Of a stretch of DNA of 64,000 nucleotides, positions 28,569 through 37,017 are shown in pieces. The stretch is from Streptomyces griseus. GTDB taxonomy: Bacteria; Actinomycetota; Actinomycetes; Streptomycetales; Streptomycetaceae. The first letter of the stretch is position 1. Every line of letters starts with the position of its first letter. The translations under genes and the position numbers were made by a program. The stretch is taken from assembly GCF_001715295.1 (NCBI RefSeq), contig NZ_MDKB01000002.1, positions 184,499-248,498 on the forward strand, given 5' to 3'. Below the pieces are notes generated by a model, which searched no databases, was not told the origin of the DNA, and worked only from the letters and a program-made list of their open reading frames with translations.

Positions 28569-29201
28569 TCAGGATGCGGGCGGCGCGTCCACCGGGCCGG
28601 GCGCAGGGAGCGTTTCGTCCACGTACCGCCGTACCTCGTCCAGGACCCGCGCCCGGCCGGTACCGGGGATGCCGACCGTGACGTGGACGCTGAACCCGTC
28701 CATGAGGGCCCGGAGCCGGGTCGCGGCCCGGCCGGTGTCGACGGGACGGAACTCGCCCCTCGACACGCCCTCTGCCAGCAGTTCCACCAGGTCACGGTGC
28801 CAGGCGTCCTCGATCGCCGCCTGCCGGGCCCGGGCGTCGCCGTCGGCGTTCTGCGAGCGGTTCCAGACCTCAAGCCAGAGCGTCCAGTGCGGGTCGCGGT
28901 GGCCGGCGGGGACGTACAGGGCGATGTACGCGTCGAGCCGCTCGCGGGCGGTCCCCGGGCCGGCGAGCAGGGCCCTGCGCTCCGCGCCGAGCCGCCCCTC
29001 GCTCCACTCCAGGGTCTGGAGCAGCAGCTCGTCCTTCGTACGGAAGTAGTAGAGGAGGTGTCCGCTGCTCATGTGGACCTCGCGGCCCAGACCGGCCATG
29101 GTCAGGCCGTCCAGGCCGCGTTCGGCGACGGTGGCCATGACGGCGGCCAGGACGTCCTCCCGGGGCGGGGCGATGTTGCGGCGGCGCGGGGTGTCGGGCA
29201 C
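28569..29201 (-). CDS. TetR-family regulator next to the urease-like genes
   Basis: A 210-residue regulator with N-terminal helix-turn-helix AAVMATVAERGLDGLTMAGLGREVHMSSGHLLYYFRTKDELL and a divergent ligand-binding half (WTLWLEVWNRSQN). GTG at 29199-29201 is the preferred start, four bases after the agmatine deiminase stop, so it is last in a ureAB-ureC-agmatine deiminase-tetR operon. A TetR-style operator (CTCTAAAC/GTTTAGAG) in front of ureAB is its most likely target. The ligand is unknown; polyamine or amine compounds would suit the operon. Confidence 0.82.
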   Translation of the reverse strand: MPDTPRRRNIAPPREDVLAAVMATVAERGLDGLTMAGLGREVHMSSGHLLYYFRTKDELLLQTLEWSEGRLGAERRALLAGPGTARERLDAYIALYVPAGHRDPHWTLWLEVWNRSQNADGDARARQAAIEDAWHRDLVELLAEGVSRGEFRPVDTGRAATRLRALMDGFSVHVTVGIPGTGRARVLDEVRRYVDETLPAPGPVDAPPAS

Positions 29202-29205
29202 GTTC

Positions 29206-30222
29206 TCAGATCCTGGGCTGTTGCTGCGTGATGCAGTGGATGCCTCCACCGCCGGCAAAGATCGTACGGGCGTCGACCGGTGTCACCGTACGGCCGGGGA
29301 ACAGGTCGCCGAGGACGGCCGCCGCCTCGTCGTCCCTCGGGTCGTCGAAGGCGCAGAGGATCACACCGTCGTTGCAGAGGTAGTGGTTGATGTAGGAGTG
29401 GTCCGTCCAGCCGCCGTCGGAGCCCCGCAGTGTCCTGGGCGCCGGCATCTCCACGACCTCCAGGGGGCGCCCGCCCGCGTCGGTGGCGGCGCGCAGGAGC
29501 CGGACCGTCTCACGGGTGACCTCGTGGTCCGGGTGGGACGGGTCCGGCTGGACGTGCGCGACGACCAGACCGGGCCGGGCGAACGCGGCCACGATGTCGA
29601 CATGGCCCAGGGTGCCGTAGGTGCCGTAGTCGCCGGTCAGGCCGCGGGGCAGCCAGACGGCCCGCTCCGTGCCGAGCCGGGCGTGGATCTCCGCCTCGAC
29701 GGCCTCCCGGGTCCAGCCGGGGTTGCGTTCCCTGCCGAGCTGGACGGTCTCGGTGAGCAGGACGGTCCCCTCGCCGTCGACGTGGATCGCGCCTCCCTCG
29801 TTGACCAGCGGCGAGCGGTGCACGGGCACACCGGCGAGCTCCGCGACACCGCGGGCGATGTGCCGGTCGTGCTCCCAGCGCGCCCAGCTCTGCGCACCCC
29901 AGCCGTTGAACGTCCAGTCGACGGCGGCCAGCCGGGTGCCGTCGGTGACGAAGGTGGGGCCGATGTCCCGCATCCAGGCGTCGTCCAGGGGGCGGACGGC
30001 GATCTCGATGTCCGGGCCCAGGAGGGAGCGGGCGCCGTCCTCCTGGCCGGGACCGGTGACGACGGTGACGGGCTCGAACGCACGTACGGCGCGGGCGACG
30101 GAGGCCCAGGCCCTGCGCGCCTCGTCCAGCTCGGCGCCGGTGGCGAAGGTCGGATTGGGGCCGGGCCAGGCCATCCAGGTGCGCTCGTGCGGGGCCCACT
30201 CGGGCGGCATGCGGAAGGTCAT
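29206..30222 (-). CDS. Agmatine deiminase
   Basis: A 338-residue enzyme of the guanidino-group modifying (PPAD) superfamily. It hydrolyses agmatine to N-carbamoylputrescine and ammonia. The landmarks PPEWAPHERTWMAWP at the start, DDAWMRDIGPTFV, GGAIHVDGEGTVLLTE, LGHVDI and the nucleophile C330 in GGGGIHCITQQQP are all present. It lies between the urease-like subunit gene and a tetR gene, and the three appear co-transcribed. No N-carbamoylputrescine amidase gene is next to it, which makes the neighbouring urease-like protein of interest. Confidence 0.9.
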   Translation of the reverse strand: MTFRMPPEWAPHERTWMAWPGPNPTFATGAELDEARRAWASVARAVRAFEPVTVVTGPGQEDGARSLLGPDIEIAVRPLDDAWMRDIGPTFVTDGTRLAAVDWTFNGWGAQSWARWEHDRHIARGVAELAGVPVHRSPLVNEGGAIHVDGEGTVLLTETVQLGRERNPGWTREAVEAEIHARLGTERAVWLPRGLTGDYGTYGTLGHVDIVAAFARPGLVVAHVQPDPSHPDHEVTRETVRLLRAATDAGGRPLEVVEMPAPRTLRGSDGGWTDHSYINHYLCNDGVILCAFDDPRDDEAAAVLGDLFPGRTVTPVDARTIFAGGGGIHCITQQQPRI

Positions 30223-30330
30223 GGGGAGGTCCTCGGGTCTTTCGTCCGGGTCGGGCCGGGTCGGGATGGGAGTCGGGGGTCGCCCGCCTGGGGACGGGGG
30301 CCGCCCTCGGAGGAACCCTCGGAGGAACCC

Positions 30331-32013
30331 TCAGAGGAAGTAGAGGCGGTTGAGGGAGACGGATGCGGCCGCCGGGGAGCGCAGCGGCTCGCCGTCCAGG
30401 GTGACCAGACCGCTGCCGGCGTCGACGGCCACCTGCCCGGTACGGGAGTTGAGACGCAGGTCGGCCGGCCCGATGCCGCGCGTGCCCCGGACCGCGACCC
30501 TGCGGCGGCGGGTGGGCAGGAGGTCGCCACCCAGCTGGGTGGCGGCCTCCGCGACGAAGGCGACGGAGAGATCGGCTGCGGTGGCTCCGTAGGCGCCGAA
30601 CTGCGGCCCCAGGACGAGGGGTTCACAGGTGTCCGTGGCGGCGTTGGGGTCGCCGGTGACGCCGTACGCGGGGAAGCCGGACTTCAGGACCAGCTGGGGT
30701 TTGGCGCCGAAGAACTCCGGGCGCCACAGGACGATGTCGGCGAGCTTGCCCGCCTCGATCGAGCCGATCTCATGGGAGAGGCCGTGGGCGATGGCGGGGT
30801 TGATGGTGAGCTTGGCGATGTACCGCAGCACCCGGGCGTTGTCGTCGCCGGGGCCGTCGCCCTCCATCGGGCCGAGCTCGGCCTTCATCTTCGCGGCCAT
30901 GGCGAAGGTGCGGCGCACGGTCTCTCCGGCCCTGCCCATGCCCTGCGCGTCCGAGGAGGTGATCCCGATGGCGCCCAGGTCGTGCAGCACGTCCTCGGCG
31001 CCCATCGTGCCGGCGCGGATCCGGTCGCGGGCCATGGCGGCGTCACCGGGCAGGTCCGTCTTGAGGTCGTGGACGGAGACGATCATGCCGTAGTGCTCGG
31101 CGACCGCGTCCCTTCCGAAGGGGAGCGTCGGATTGGTGGAGGAGCCGATGACGTGGGGGATCCCGGCCATCTTCAGCACGTCGGGTACGTGTCCGCCGCC
31201 GCAGCCCTCGATGTGGAAGGCGTGGATCGTGCGGCCGTCGAGCACGCTCAGGGTGTCCTCGACGGAGAGGCACTCGTTCAGCCCGTCGCTGTGCAGGGCG
31301 ACCTGGACGTCGTACTCCTCGGCGACCCGCAGCGCGGTGTCCAGGGCGCGGGTGTGGGCGCCCATGTCCTCGTGCACCTTGAAGCCGCAGGCGCCGCCTT
31401 CGGCGAGCGCCTCGACCAGCGGTGCCTCGTGGGAGGACGAACCGCGGCCGAGGAAGCCTATGTTGACCGGCCACGCGTCGAAGGCGCCGAACGCGTGACG
31501 CAGGGCCCAGGGCGAGTTGACGCCGACGCCCCAGACCGGGCCGAACTCCTGGCCGATGACCGTGGTGACGCCGGAGGCCAGCGAGGCCTCCATGATCCGC
31601 GGGGAGAGCAGGTGGACGTGGGGGTCGACGGCTCCCGCCGTCGCGATCAGGCCCTCGCCGGAGACGATGGTCGTCCCGGTGCCGACGACCACCTCGACAC
31701 CGTCGAGCGTATCCGGGTTGCCCGCCCGGCCGATCGCGGCGATCCGGCCCTCCCGGATGCCGACGGACACCTTCCGGATGCCCAGTACGGCGTCGATGAC
31801 CAGGACGTTGCTGAGGACGACGTCGCAGGTCTCCCGGACTGCGGCGGCCTTGAGGTGCAGTCCGTCGCGGGCCGTCTTCCCGAAGCCGGCGAGGAACTCG
31901 TCGCCGGGCTTCTGGGCGTCGGACTCGACACGGACGGTCAGCCCGGAGTCACCGAGCCTGACCCGGTCCCCGGCGCGCGGGCCGTGCACGGCGGCGTACC
32001 CGTAGGGGTCCAT
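30331..32013 (-). CDS. ureC: Urease alpha-subunit-like amidohydrolase with altered flap
   Basis: A 560-residue UreC homologue. The nickel ligands appear intact: H132 and H134 (DPHVHLLSP), carbamylated K212 (CGFKVHED), His in VALHSDG and GGGHVPD, and Asp in TSSDAQGMGR. However, the mobile-flap sequence VCHHL of Klebsiella urease (C319, H320) is replaced by VSVHD (S313, V314, H315), losing the flap Cys and the catalytic His. No ureDEFG accessory genes are near. Streptomyces usually has a separate complete urease cluster, so this may be a second, divergent enzyme acting on another ureido compound. The ATG overlaps the ureAB stop by one base. Name by homology; urea hydrolysis is doubtful. Confidence 0.85.
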   Translation of the reverse strand: MDPYGYAAVHGPRAGDRVRLGDSGLTVRVESDAQKPGDEFLAGFGKTARDGLHLKAAAVRETCDVVLSNVLVIDAVLGIRKVSVGIREGRIAAIGRAGNPDTLDGVEVVVGTGTTIVSGEGLIATAGAVDPHVHLLSPRIMEASLASGVTTVIGQEFGPVWGVGVNSPWALRHAFGAFDAWPVNIGFLGRGSSSHEAPLVEALAEGGACGFKVHEDMGAHTRALDTALRVAEEYDVQVALHSDGLNECLSVEDTLSVLDGRTIHAFHIEGCGGGHVPDVLKMAGIPHVIGSSTNPTLPFGRDAVAEHYGMIVSVHDLKTDLPGDAAMARDRIRAGTMGAEDVLHDLGAIGITSSDAQGMGRAGETVRRTFAMAAKMKAELGPMEGDGPGDDNARVLRYIAKLTINPAIAHGLSHEIGSIEAGKLADIVLWRPEFFGAKPQLVLKSGFPAYGVTGDPNAATDTCEPLVLGPQFGAYGATAADLSVAFVAEAATQLGGDLLPTRRRRVAVRGTRGIGPADLRLNSRTGQVAVDAGSGLVTLDGEPLRSPAAASVSLNRLYFL

Positions 32014-33098
32014 CAGTGCTCCTCCTCTCCCGGCCCGGGGGACGTCCCGGCGTCCGCCGGGCCCTCGGGGCCGGGGCTCGTTCCGGTCCCGGTACCGTCT
32101 GCGGTCCCGGTACCGTCCGCGGCCCCGGGGTCGTCCGCGGTTCCAGTGCCGTCCGCGGTTCCGGTTCCGGTTCCGGTTCCGCGGAGCGTCCCGGTGCCGC
32201 TTTCGGGCCGGGCTCCGGTTCCGGCAGCCCTTCCCGCTCCGGCAGTCGTTCCTGACACGGGGGTCGTTCCGGTGCCGTCCGCGGTCCCCACTACGGTCCC
32301 GGTGCCGTCCGCGGTTCCGGCTCCGGTTCCTACGCCGGCTCCGGTACGTGTTCCGGTTCCGGTTCCGATTCCGATTCCGGGGAGCGTCCCGGTACCGCTC
32401 GTTCCGGTGCCGTCCGCGGGCCCGGCTCCGAGGTAGCCGCAGGCCGCCGCCCTGCGCAGCGCCTCCTCCTTCGCGCCGGGCGCGTCCAGCGGCCCGTCCA
32501 CCAGGCCGGCGAAGCCGATCGCGATCCGATCGCCGCCGATGGGCACGAGACCCACCCGCGCGCTCTCCCCCGGCCCGAAGCGGACAGAGGAACCGGCCGG
32601 TACGCCGAGCCGCATCCCGTACGCCGCGGCACGGTCGAAGTCGAGCCGCGGGTTGGCCTCGAAGAAGTGGAAGTGGGAGGTCACGCTGACCGGTACGGCC
32701 GCGGTGTTGCGGACGTCCAGTCGTACGGCGGGCTCCGCCCCGGGCAGCGCGGGGCCGGGCCGGAGCGCGCCCGGGGCGTTCTCGCCGAGCGAGCCGCCGT
32801 CCAGGGGGCGACTGACGACCGCCAGCCGGGTGCCGTCCTCGAAGACGGCCTCCACCTGCACCTCGGTGACGATGTCCGCCACACCGGGCAGCACGTCGCC
32901 GGGCCCGAGGACCGCCCGCGCCGCCTCGATCGCCTCCGCCAGCCGGCGTCCGTCCCGGGCCGCCTCGCAGACGGTGTCGGCGATCAGCGCCGTCGCCTCG
33001 GGGACGTTGAGCCGGAGCCCGCGGGCGCGGCGCGCCCTGGCCAGTTCGGCGGCGCCGAAGAGCAGCAGCCGGTCGCGTTCGGTCGGGGTCAGCCGCAC
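32013..33098 (-). CDS. ureAB: Urease gamma-beta fusion subunit with Gly-Thr repeat tail
   Basis: A 361-residue protein. The gamma domain is residues 1-100 ([22 protein letters not shown]) and the beta domain about 105-225 ([47 protein letters not shown]). A low-complexity extension of about 135 residues (226-361) is built of [13 protein letters not shown] repeats and ends acidic (PGEEEH). Fused gamma-beta subunits are usual for some actinobacterial second ureases at about 225 residues; the tail is extra. The start is GTG at 33096-33098 with GGAGG nine bases upstream. It begins the operon with ureC. Confidence 0.85.
   Translation of the reverse strand: MRLTPTERDRLLLFGAAELARARRARGLRLNVPEATALIADTVCEAARDGRRLAEAIEAARAVLGPGDVLPGVADIVTEVQVEAVFEDGTRLAVVSRPLDGGSLGENAPGALRPGPALPGAEPAVRLDVRNTAAVPVSVTSHFHFFEANPRLDFDRAAAYGMRLGVPAGSSVRFGPGESARVGLVPIGGDRIAIGFAGLVDGPLDAPGAKEEALRRAAACGYLGAGPADGTGTSGTGTLPGIGIGTGTGTRTGAGVGTGAGTADGTGTVVGTADGTGTTPVSGTTAGAGRAAGTGARPESGTGTLRGTGTGTGTADGTGTADDPGAADGTGTADGTGTGTSPGPEGPADAGTSPGPGEEEH
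32016..32423. repeat. Degenerate GC-rich minisatellite coding the Gly-Thr tail
   Basis: Short units related to GGTACCGTCCGCGGTTCC and GGTTCCGGTTCC are repeated with variation over about 400 bp inside the ureAB 3' end. All units stay in frame. Variation in copy number between strains is expected for such sequence. Confidence 0.7.
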
Positions 33099-33126
33099 GT
33101 CACCGCACCTCCTTGTTGGAGCGTCA

Positions 33127-33145
33127 CTCTAAACCATGTTTAGAG
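33127..33145. promoter_or_regulatory. TetR-type operator upstream of ureAB
   Basis: The perfect dyad CTCTAAACcatGTTTAGAG, flanked by a wider GAGCG/CGCTC dyad (from about 33119 to 33153), lies 29 bases before the ureAB start, where a promoter is expected. It has the symmetry and AT-rich core usual for TetR-family sites; the tetR gene at 28.6-29.2 kb is the nearest candidate regulator. Confidence 0.65.
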
Positions 33146-33228
33146 CGGCGCTCGAAATCCGGGGGCGGCGAAGGCCGCGCCCCGGTGCGGAGCGCGGCCT
33201 TCGAAGGGGACCGGACGGGCCTGTGGGC

Positions 33229-33294
33229 TAGGCCGTGTTGCGAAAGTCCCGTCTGCCCTCCGGGCAGACGACGCCACTTTCGCAACACGGCCTA
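33229..33294. repeat. 66-bp palindromic element abutting ilvE
   Basis: Perfect 19-bp terminal inverted repeats TAGGCCGTGTTGCGAAAGT (33229-33247; complement 33276-33294) enclose an inner stem GTCTGCC/GGCAGAC. The right end supplies the TAG stop codon of ilvE. It looks like a MITE or solo IS ends with TA at each border, and could now act as a bidirectional terminator. Confidence 0.7.
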
Positions 33295-34395
33295 ACCGAG
33301 CCGGTGCATCCAGCCGTGGGTGTCCTCGGCGATGCCCCGCTGGATGTCCAGCAGCCGCTCGCGCAGCCTGACGGTGACCTCGCCGGGCGTGCCGTCACCC
33401 TGGACCCACTCGCCGTCCGCGGACTTCACGGTGCCGACAGGCGTGATCACGGCGGCGGTGCCGCAGGCGAAGACCTCGGTGAGGGTGCCGTTCCGGGTGT
33501 CGGCCCGCCACTGGTCGATGGAGACCCGGCCCTCCTCGGAGGTGTAACCGAGGTCACGGGCGACGGTGAGCAGGGAGTCGCGGGTGACTCCGGCGAGCAG
33601 CGAACCGGTGAGGGAGGGGGTGACGATCCGCTTGCCGCCGTCCTCCTGCTCGTACACGAAGTAGAGGTTCATGCCGCCCAGTTCCTCGACCCACTTGTGC
33701 TCGACGGCGTCGAGGTAGGCGACCTGGTCGCAGCCCTTCGCGGCGGCCTCGGCCTGGGCGAGGAGCGAGGCGGCGTAGTTGCCGCCGGTCTTGGCGTCAC
33801 CCATGCCGCCGGGGACGGCCCGCACCCGGTCCTCGGAGAGCCAGATCGAGACCGGCTTCACACCGCCGGGGAAGTAGGCGCCGGCCGGAGAGGCGATGAC
33901 GATGAAGAGGTACTCGTTGGCCGGTCGCACACCCAGACCGACCTCGGCGGCGATCATGAACGGGCGCAGGTAGAGGGACTCCTCGCCGCCGTGCGCGGGA
34001 ACCCATGCCTCGTCCTGCCGGACCAGCGCGTCGCAGGCCGCGATGAAGGTCTCGACCGGCAGCTCGGGCATCGCGAGCCGGGCGGCGGAGCGCTGGAAGC
34101 GCGCGGCGTTGGCCTCGGGGCGGAAGGTGGCGACCGAGCCGTCGGGCCGGCGGTAGGCCTTGAGGCCCTCGAAGATCTCCTGCGCGTAGTGCAGGGTCAT
34201 GTTGGCCGGGTCGAGCGACAGCGGGCCGTAGGGCACCAGCTGGGCGTCGTGCCAGCCGCGGCCCTCGGTCCAGCTGATCGTCACCATGTGGTCGGTGAAG
34301 TGCCGGCCGAAGCCGGGGTCGGCCAGGACCGCCTCGCGCTCCGCGTCGGACAGGGGGTTCGAGGAGGGCTTGAGCTCGATCGTGGGCGTCGTCAT
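33292..34395 (-). CDS. ilvE: Branched-chain amino acid aminotransferase
   Basis: A 367-residue class IV PLP aminotransferase that makes Ile, Leu and Val from their keto acids, and supplies branched starter units by the reverse reaction. The PLP lysine is K202 in [16 protein letters not shown]. Other landmarks are [15 protein letters not shown] and [13 protein letters not shown], and [13 protein letters not shown] near the end. Length is normal for actinobacterial IlvE. It lies in the same direction as leuB but behind a hairpin terminator. Its stop codon is formed by the end of a palindromic element. Confidence 0.93.
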   Translation of the reverse strand: MTTPTIELKPSSNPLSDAEREAVLADPGFGRHFTDHMVTISWTEGRGWHDAQLVPYGPLSLDPANMTLHYAQEIFEGLKAYRRPDGSVATFRPEANAARFQRSAARLAMPELPVETFIAACDALVRQDEAWVPAHGGEESLYLRPFMIAAEVGLGVRPANEYLFIVIASPAGAYFPGGVKPVSIWLSEDRVRAVPGGMGDAKTGGNYAASLLAQAEAAAKGCDQVAYLDAVEHKWVEELGGMNLYFVYEQEDGGKRIVTPSLTGSLLAGVTRDSLLTVARDLGYTSEEGRVSIDQWRADTRNGTLTEVFACGTAAVITPVGTVKSADGEWVQGDGTPGEVTVRLRERLLDIQRGIAEDTHGWMHRLG

Positions 34396-34613
34396 GAGTG
34401 GGTGTCCTTCACCGGTCTTGTGTGTGAGGGACCGCGCTCACGCCCGCTCCCGTCCGACTCGTGTCGGGCAGGTCGCAGGACGTCCGAGCTCTACCGCAAG
34501 CCACGGCCCCGCGTCTGATTATCGCTCGCGGGCGGCTCTGCACGAAATGGCACGTTTGCGGTGACGTGAAACGCGGTCCTGGGGTCGATGGTGGCACCCG
34601 GGGACCGCAAGGT

Positions 34614-34648
34614 GAAGCCGCCGGGTGCGGATGCGACCCGGCGGCTTC
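34614..34648 (-). terminator. Terminator of leuB
   Basis: A perfect 13-bp stem (GAAGCCGCCGGGT, nine-base loop, complement 34636-34648) lies 17 bases beyond the leuB stop. The 34396-34613 gap must carry the ilvE promoter; a TAATCA-like -10 is possible near 34517 on the minus strand. Confidence 0.75.
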
Positions 34649-34665
34649 GAAGAGGAGTCGTCGGG

Positions 34666-35709
34666 TCAGCTCGCTACGCGTACTGCGAGCGCGTCGCCGA
34701 TCTCGTCGGTGGAGCGTGCGGCGGCCCCGTCGCGTTCCGCCAGGTCGGCGGAGACGGCCTCCTCGATGCGGGCGGCCTCGGTCTCGTGGCCGAGGTGGCG
34801 CAGCAGGAGGGCGACGGAGAGGATCGTGGCCGTCGGGTCGGCCTTGCCCTGGCCCGCGATGTCGGGGGCGGTGCCGTGGACGGGCTCGAACATGGAAGGG
34901 AAGGCGCCCGTCGGGTTGATGTTCCCGGACGCGGCCAGGCCGATGCCGCCGGTCACCGCGGCGGCGAGGTCGGTGAGGATGTCGCCGAAGAGGTTGTCCG
35001 TGACGATGACGTCGAAGCGCTCGGGCTGGGTGACGAAGAAGATCGTCGCGGCGTCGACGTGCAGATAGTCGGTGGTGACCTCGGGGTACTCGGCCGCCAC
35101 CCGGTCGAAGGTGTTCTTCCACAGGTGGCCCGCGTACACCAGGACGTTGTTCTTGTGGACCAGCGTCAGCTTCCTGCGCGGGCGCGCCGCGGCGCGGGCG
35201 AAGGCGTCCCGGACGACGCGCTCGACACCGTAGGCGGTGTTGACGCTCACCTCGGTGGCGACCTCGTGCTCCGTACCGGTGCGCAGGGAACCGCCGTTGC
35301 CCGTGTAGGGGCCCTCGGTGCCCTCGCGGACGACGACGAAGTCGATCTCCGGGCGGCCGGCCAGCGGGGTCGCGGTGTTCGGGAAGAGCTTCGACGGCCG
35401 CAGATTGATGAAGTGGTCGAAGGCGAAGCGCAGCTTCAGCAGGAGCCCGCGTTCGAGCACGCCCGACGGCACGGACGGATCGCCGATGGCACCGAGGAGG
35501 ATGGCGTCGTGGGCCTTGAGTGCCTCGAGCTCCGCGTCCGGGAGGGTTTCACCGGTGCGGTGCCACCGCTGGGCGCCGAGGTCGTACTCCTTGGTCTCCA
35601 GCTTCACGTCCTGCGGAAGGACGGCGTTGAGGACCTTCAGGCCCTGGGTCACGACCTCCCGGCCGATACCGTCACCGGGGATCACTGCGAGATTGATGCT
35701 GCGAGACAT
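34666..35709 (-). CDS. leuB: 3-isopropylmalate dehydrogenase
   Basis: A 347-residue NAD-dependent decarboxylating dehydrogenase of leucine synthesis. It starts [20 protein letters not shown]. The family signature [26 protein letters not shown] and the substrate-binding [20 protein letters not shown] are present, as is the catalytic Lys region [17 protein letters not shown]. The overall type is the shorter actinobacterial LeuB. It is separated from the 42-residue protein gene upstream by 87 bases in the same direction, so co-transcription is possible. Confidence 0.93.
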   Translation of the reverse strand: MSRSINLAVIPGDGIGREVVTQGLKVLNAVLPQDVKLETKEYDLGAQRWHRTGETLPDAELEALKAHDAILLGAIGDPSVPSGVLERGLLLKLRFAFDHFINLRPSKLFPNTATPLAGRPEIDFVVVREGTEGPYTGNGGSLRTGTEHEVATEVSVNTAYGVERVVRDAFARAAARPRRKLTLVHKNNVLVYAGHLWKNTFDRVAAEYPEVTTDYLHVDAATIFFVTQPERFDVIVTDNLFGDILTDLAAAVTGGIGLAASGNINPTGAFPSMFEPVHGTAPDIAGQGKADPTATILSVALLLRHLGHETEAARIEEAVSADLAERDGAAARSTDEIGDALAVRVAS

Positions 35710-35796
35710 GGATGCACCCTAATCCTCGTCCCACCCCATGACATCCACTGTCCACGATGCGGACGGACGTGGCTGTCACGTGGTGGGACCCGACTT

Positions 35797-35925
35797 TCAG
35801 TGGCCCGTGGATCCGCCGTTGTCCCGGCGGTCGAGGGCCCGCTGCAGGGCGGCGGCGGCGTTCGTACGCTCGGAGGCGGTGGGGCGAGGGGTGCGGCGGA
35901 CGCGGCGGACCGTGGTTTCGGCCAT
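35797..35925 (-). CDS. Conserved small basic protein (42 residues)
   Basis: The frame begins MAETTVRRVRRTPRP and ends DRRDNGGSTGH. AAGGAG lies about ten bases before the ATG and codon usage is typical. From memory a nearly identical short gene is found upstream of leuB in other streptomycetes, so it is probably real. It is rich in Arg at the N-terminus and predicted to form one helix (ASERTNAAAALQRALDRR). The function is unknown; binding of nucleic acid or a protein partner is possible. Confidence 0.7.
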   Translation of the reverse strand: MAETTVRRVRRTPRPTASERTNAAAALQRALDRRDNGGSTGH

Positions 35926-36283
35926 GGGTGATCGACTCCTTGGGATCGCGTGGCTGTCGAGATCGGGACTTCGCGCGACGAGACGTCGGGGACGTGCGGT
36001 TCCGTGGCGTGATGCCCGGGACGTGACGTCGGGAACGGATTTCGAGGCGCCGGAAGGGCGGGGAGCCGGTGCCGCAGGGGTTGCCTGCTTCGGGCACGTG
36101 CTCACGACCGCCGGTCGCTGGATCGCGCGAATCGTTCGGCTCCTACAAAGCTAGGACACTCGGAGCCATCTGTCTCCACAGATACTCGGACTTCCTACTA
36201 TCTGAGACGGCATCCCCGCCGGACAGGGACCGCCGTCCCGGGAGCGGGCCACCGGGGCGGCGGTCCGGAGGGCGGCGAACCCC
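35926..36283. other. Intergenic region with promoter and dyad for the small-protein gene
   Basis: No gene is seen here. The part 36140-36210 is less GC-rich than its surroundings and contains the dyad ATCTGTCTCCACAGAT (36168-36183), with a TAGCTT hexamer on the minus strand nearby. This is the likely promoter of the 42-residue protein gene, with a long leader of about 200 bases. Confidence 0.45.
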
Positions 36284-36892
36284 TCAGAGCGGGACGGTGA
36301 GCTGCGCCCGGACGTGCGCGCGCAACACACCCGCCATGTCCGTCGCACCGCCGCCCAGGAGCCACTGCACCTGCAGCCCGTCCATCAGGGCGATCAGCTG
36401 CCGCCCCGCCGCGTCCGGGGCGATCCCGGCCCGCAGGGCGCCGTCCGCCCGTGCCTGCGCGTAGGCGAGTCCGGCCCCGGACACCGAATCGCGGTAGCGC
36501 CGTACGAAGTAGTCGTGGGCCGGGTGATCGGCCGCCGTGGCCTCCGCGGAAACCACCGTGAACAGTTCGACGATCCCGCGCCGGGTGGCGTTCAGCGCTG
36601 CCAGTTCGGCGTACCTGCGCAGCCGGCCGACGCCGGTGGTCCCGCCGAGCGAGAGCCACTCCCCGTCGACCTCGTCGCGGTGTTCGAGCACCGCGAGCAG
36701 CAGGGACTCCTTGGTCGGGAAGTGGTGCAGCAGACCGGGGTGCGAGATGCCGCACCGGCTCGCGATCGTCCGCAGCGACGCTCCCCGGTAGCCGGCCTCA
36801 CCGAAGAGGGCCATGGCCTGCTCGAGAATCTCGCGCCGTCTCGCCCGGCCCTTCGCGTAGCCGCGCCGCGCTTCGGCCGCCACTCGCCACAC
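36284..36892 (-). CDS. TetR-family regulator divergent from GH3 beta-glucosidase
   Basis: A 202-residue regulator. The helix-turn-helix is ASLRRTIASRCGISHPGLLHHFPTKESLL in sense, at about residues 38-66 of the protein, with the usual RREILEQAMALFGEAGYRG before it. The C-terminal half (HDYFVRRYRDSV, LIALMDGLQVQWLL) is of the TetR_C_6-like type. It is transcribed away from the GH3 gene with 125 bases between, an arrangement typical of local control. The likely target is that gap; a clear operator was not resolved. Confidence 0.83.
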   Translation of the reverse strand: MWRVAAEARRGYAKGRARRREILEQAMALFGEAGYRGASLRTIASRCGISHPGLLHHFPTKESLLLAVLEHRDEVDGEWLSLGGTTGVGRLRRYAELAALNATRRGIVELFTVVSAEATAADHPAHDYFVRRYRDSVSGAGLAYAQARADGALRAGIAPDAAGRQLIALMDGLQVQWLLGGGATDMAGVLRAHVRAQLTVPL

Positions 36893-37017
36893 TCCCGGTC
36901 ACGGTCCGCCGGCGGGTCCGGCGGCTCAGCGCCCAGATTCGCACACCCGGAGATACCTACCACCTGGTCGGGATCGACTCTATGGTGGTCCGGAACCGTG
37001 TCGCGAAAGGACCGCCC

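Noticed and set aside
29071..32436. Long plus-strand open frame of about 1121 codons with a [13 protein letters not shown] tail
   Set aside because: It runs antisense to agmatine deiminase, ureC and ureAB, has no ribosome site, and its repetitive tail is the reverse reading of the ureAB minisatellite. It is a GC-bias shadow.
36940..37010. Operator between the TetR gene and the GH3 beta-glucosidase gene
   Set aside because: Only six-base arms (ACCACC and GGTGGT) about 20 bases apart could be found, which is not better than chance here.
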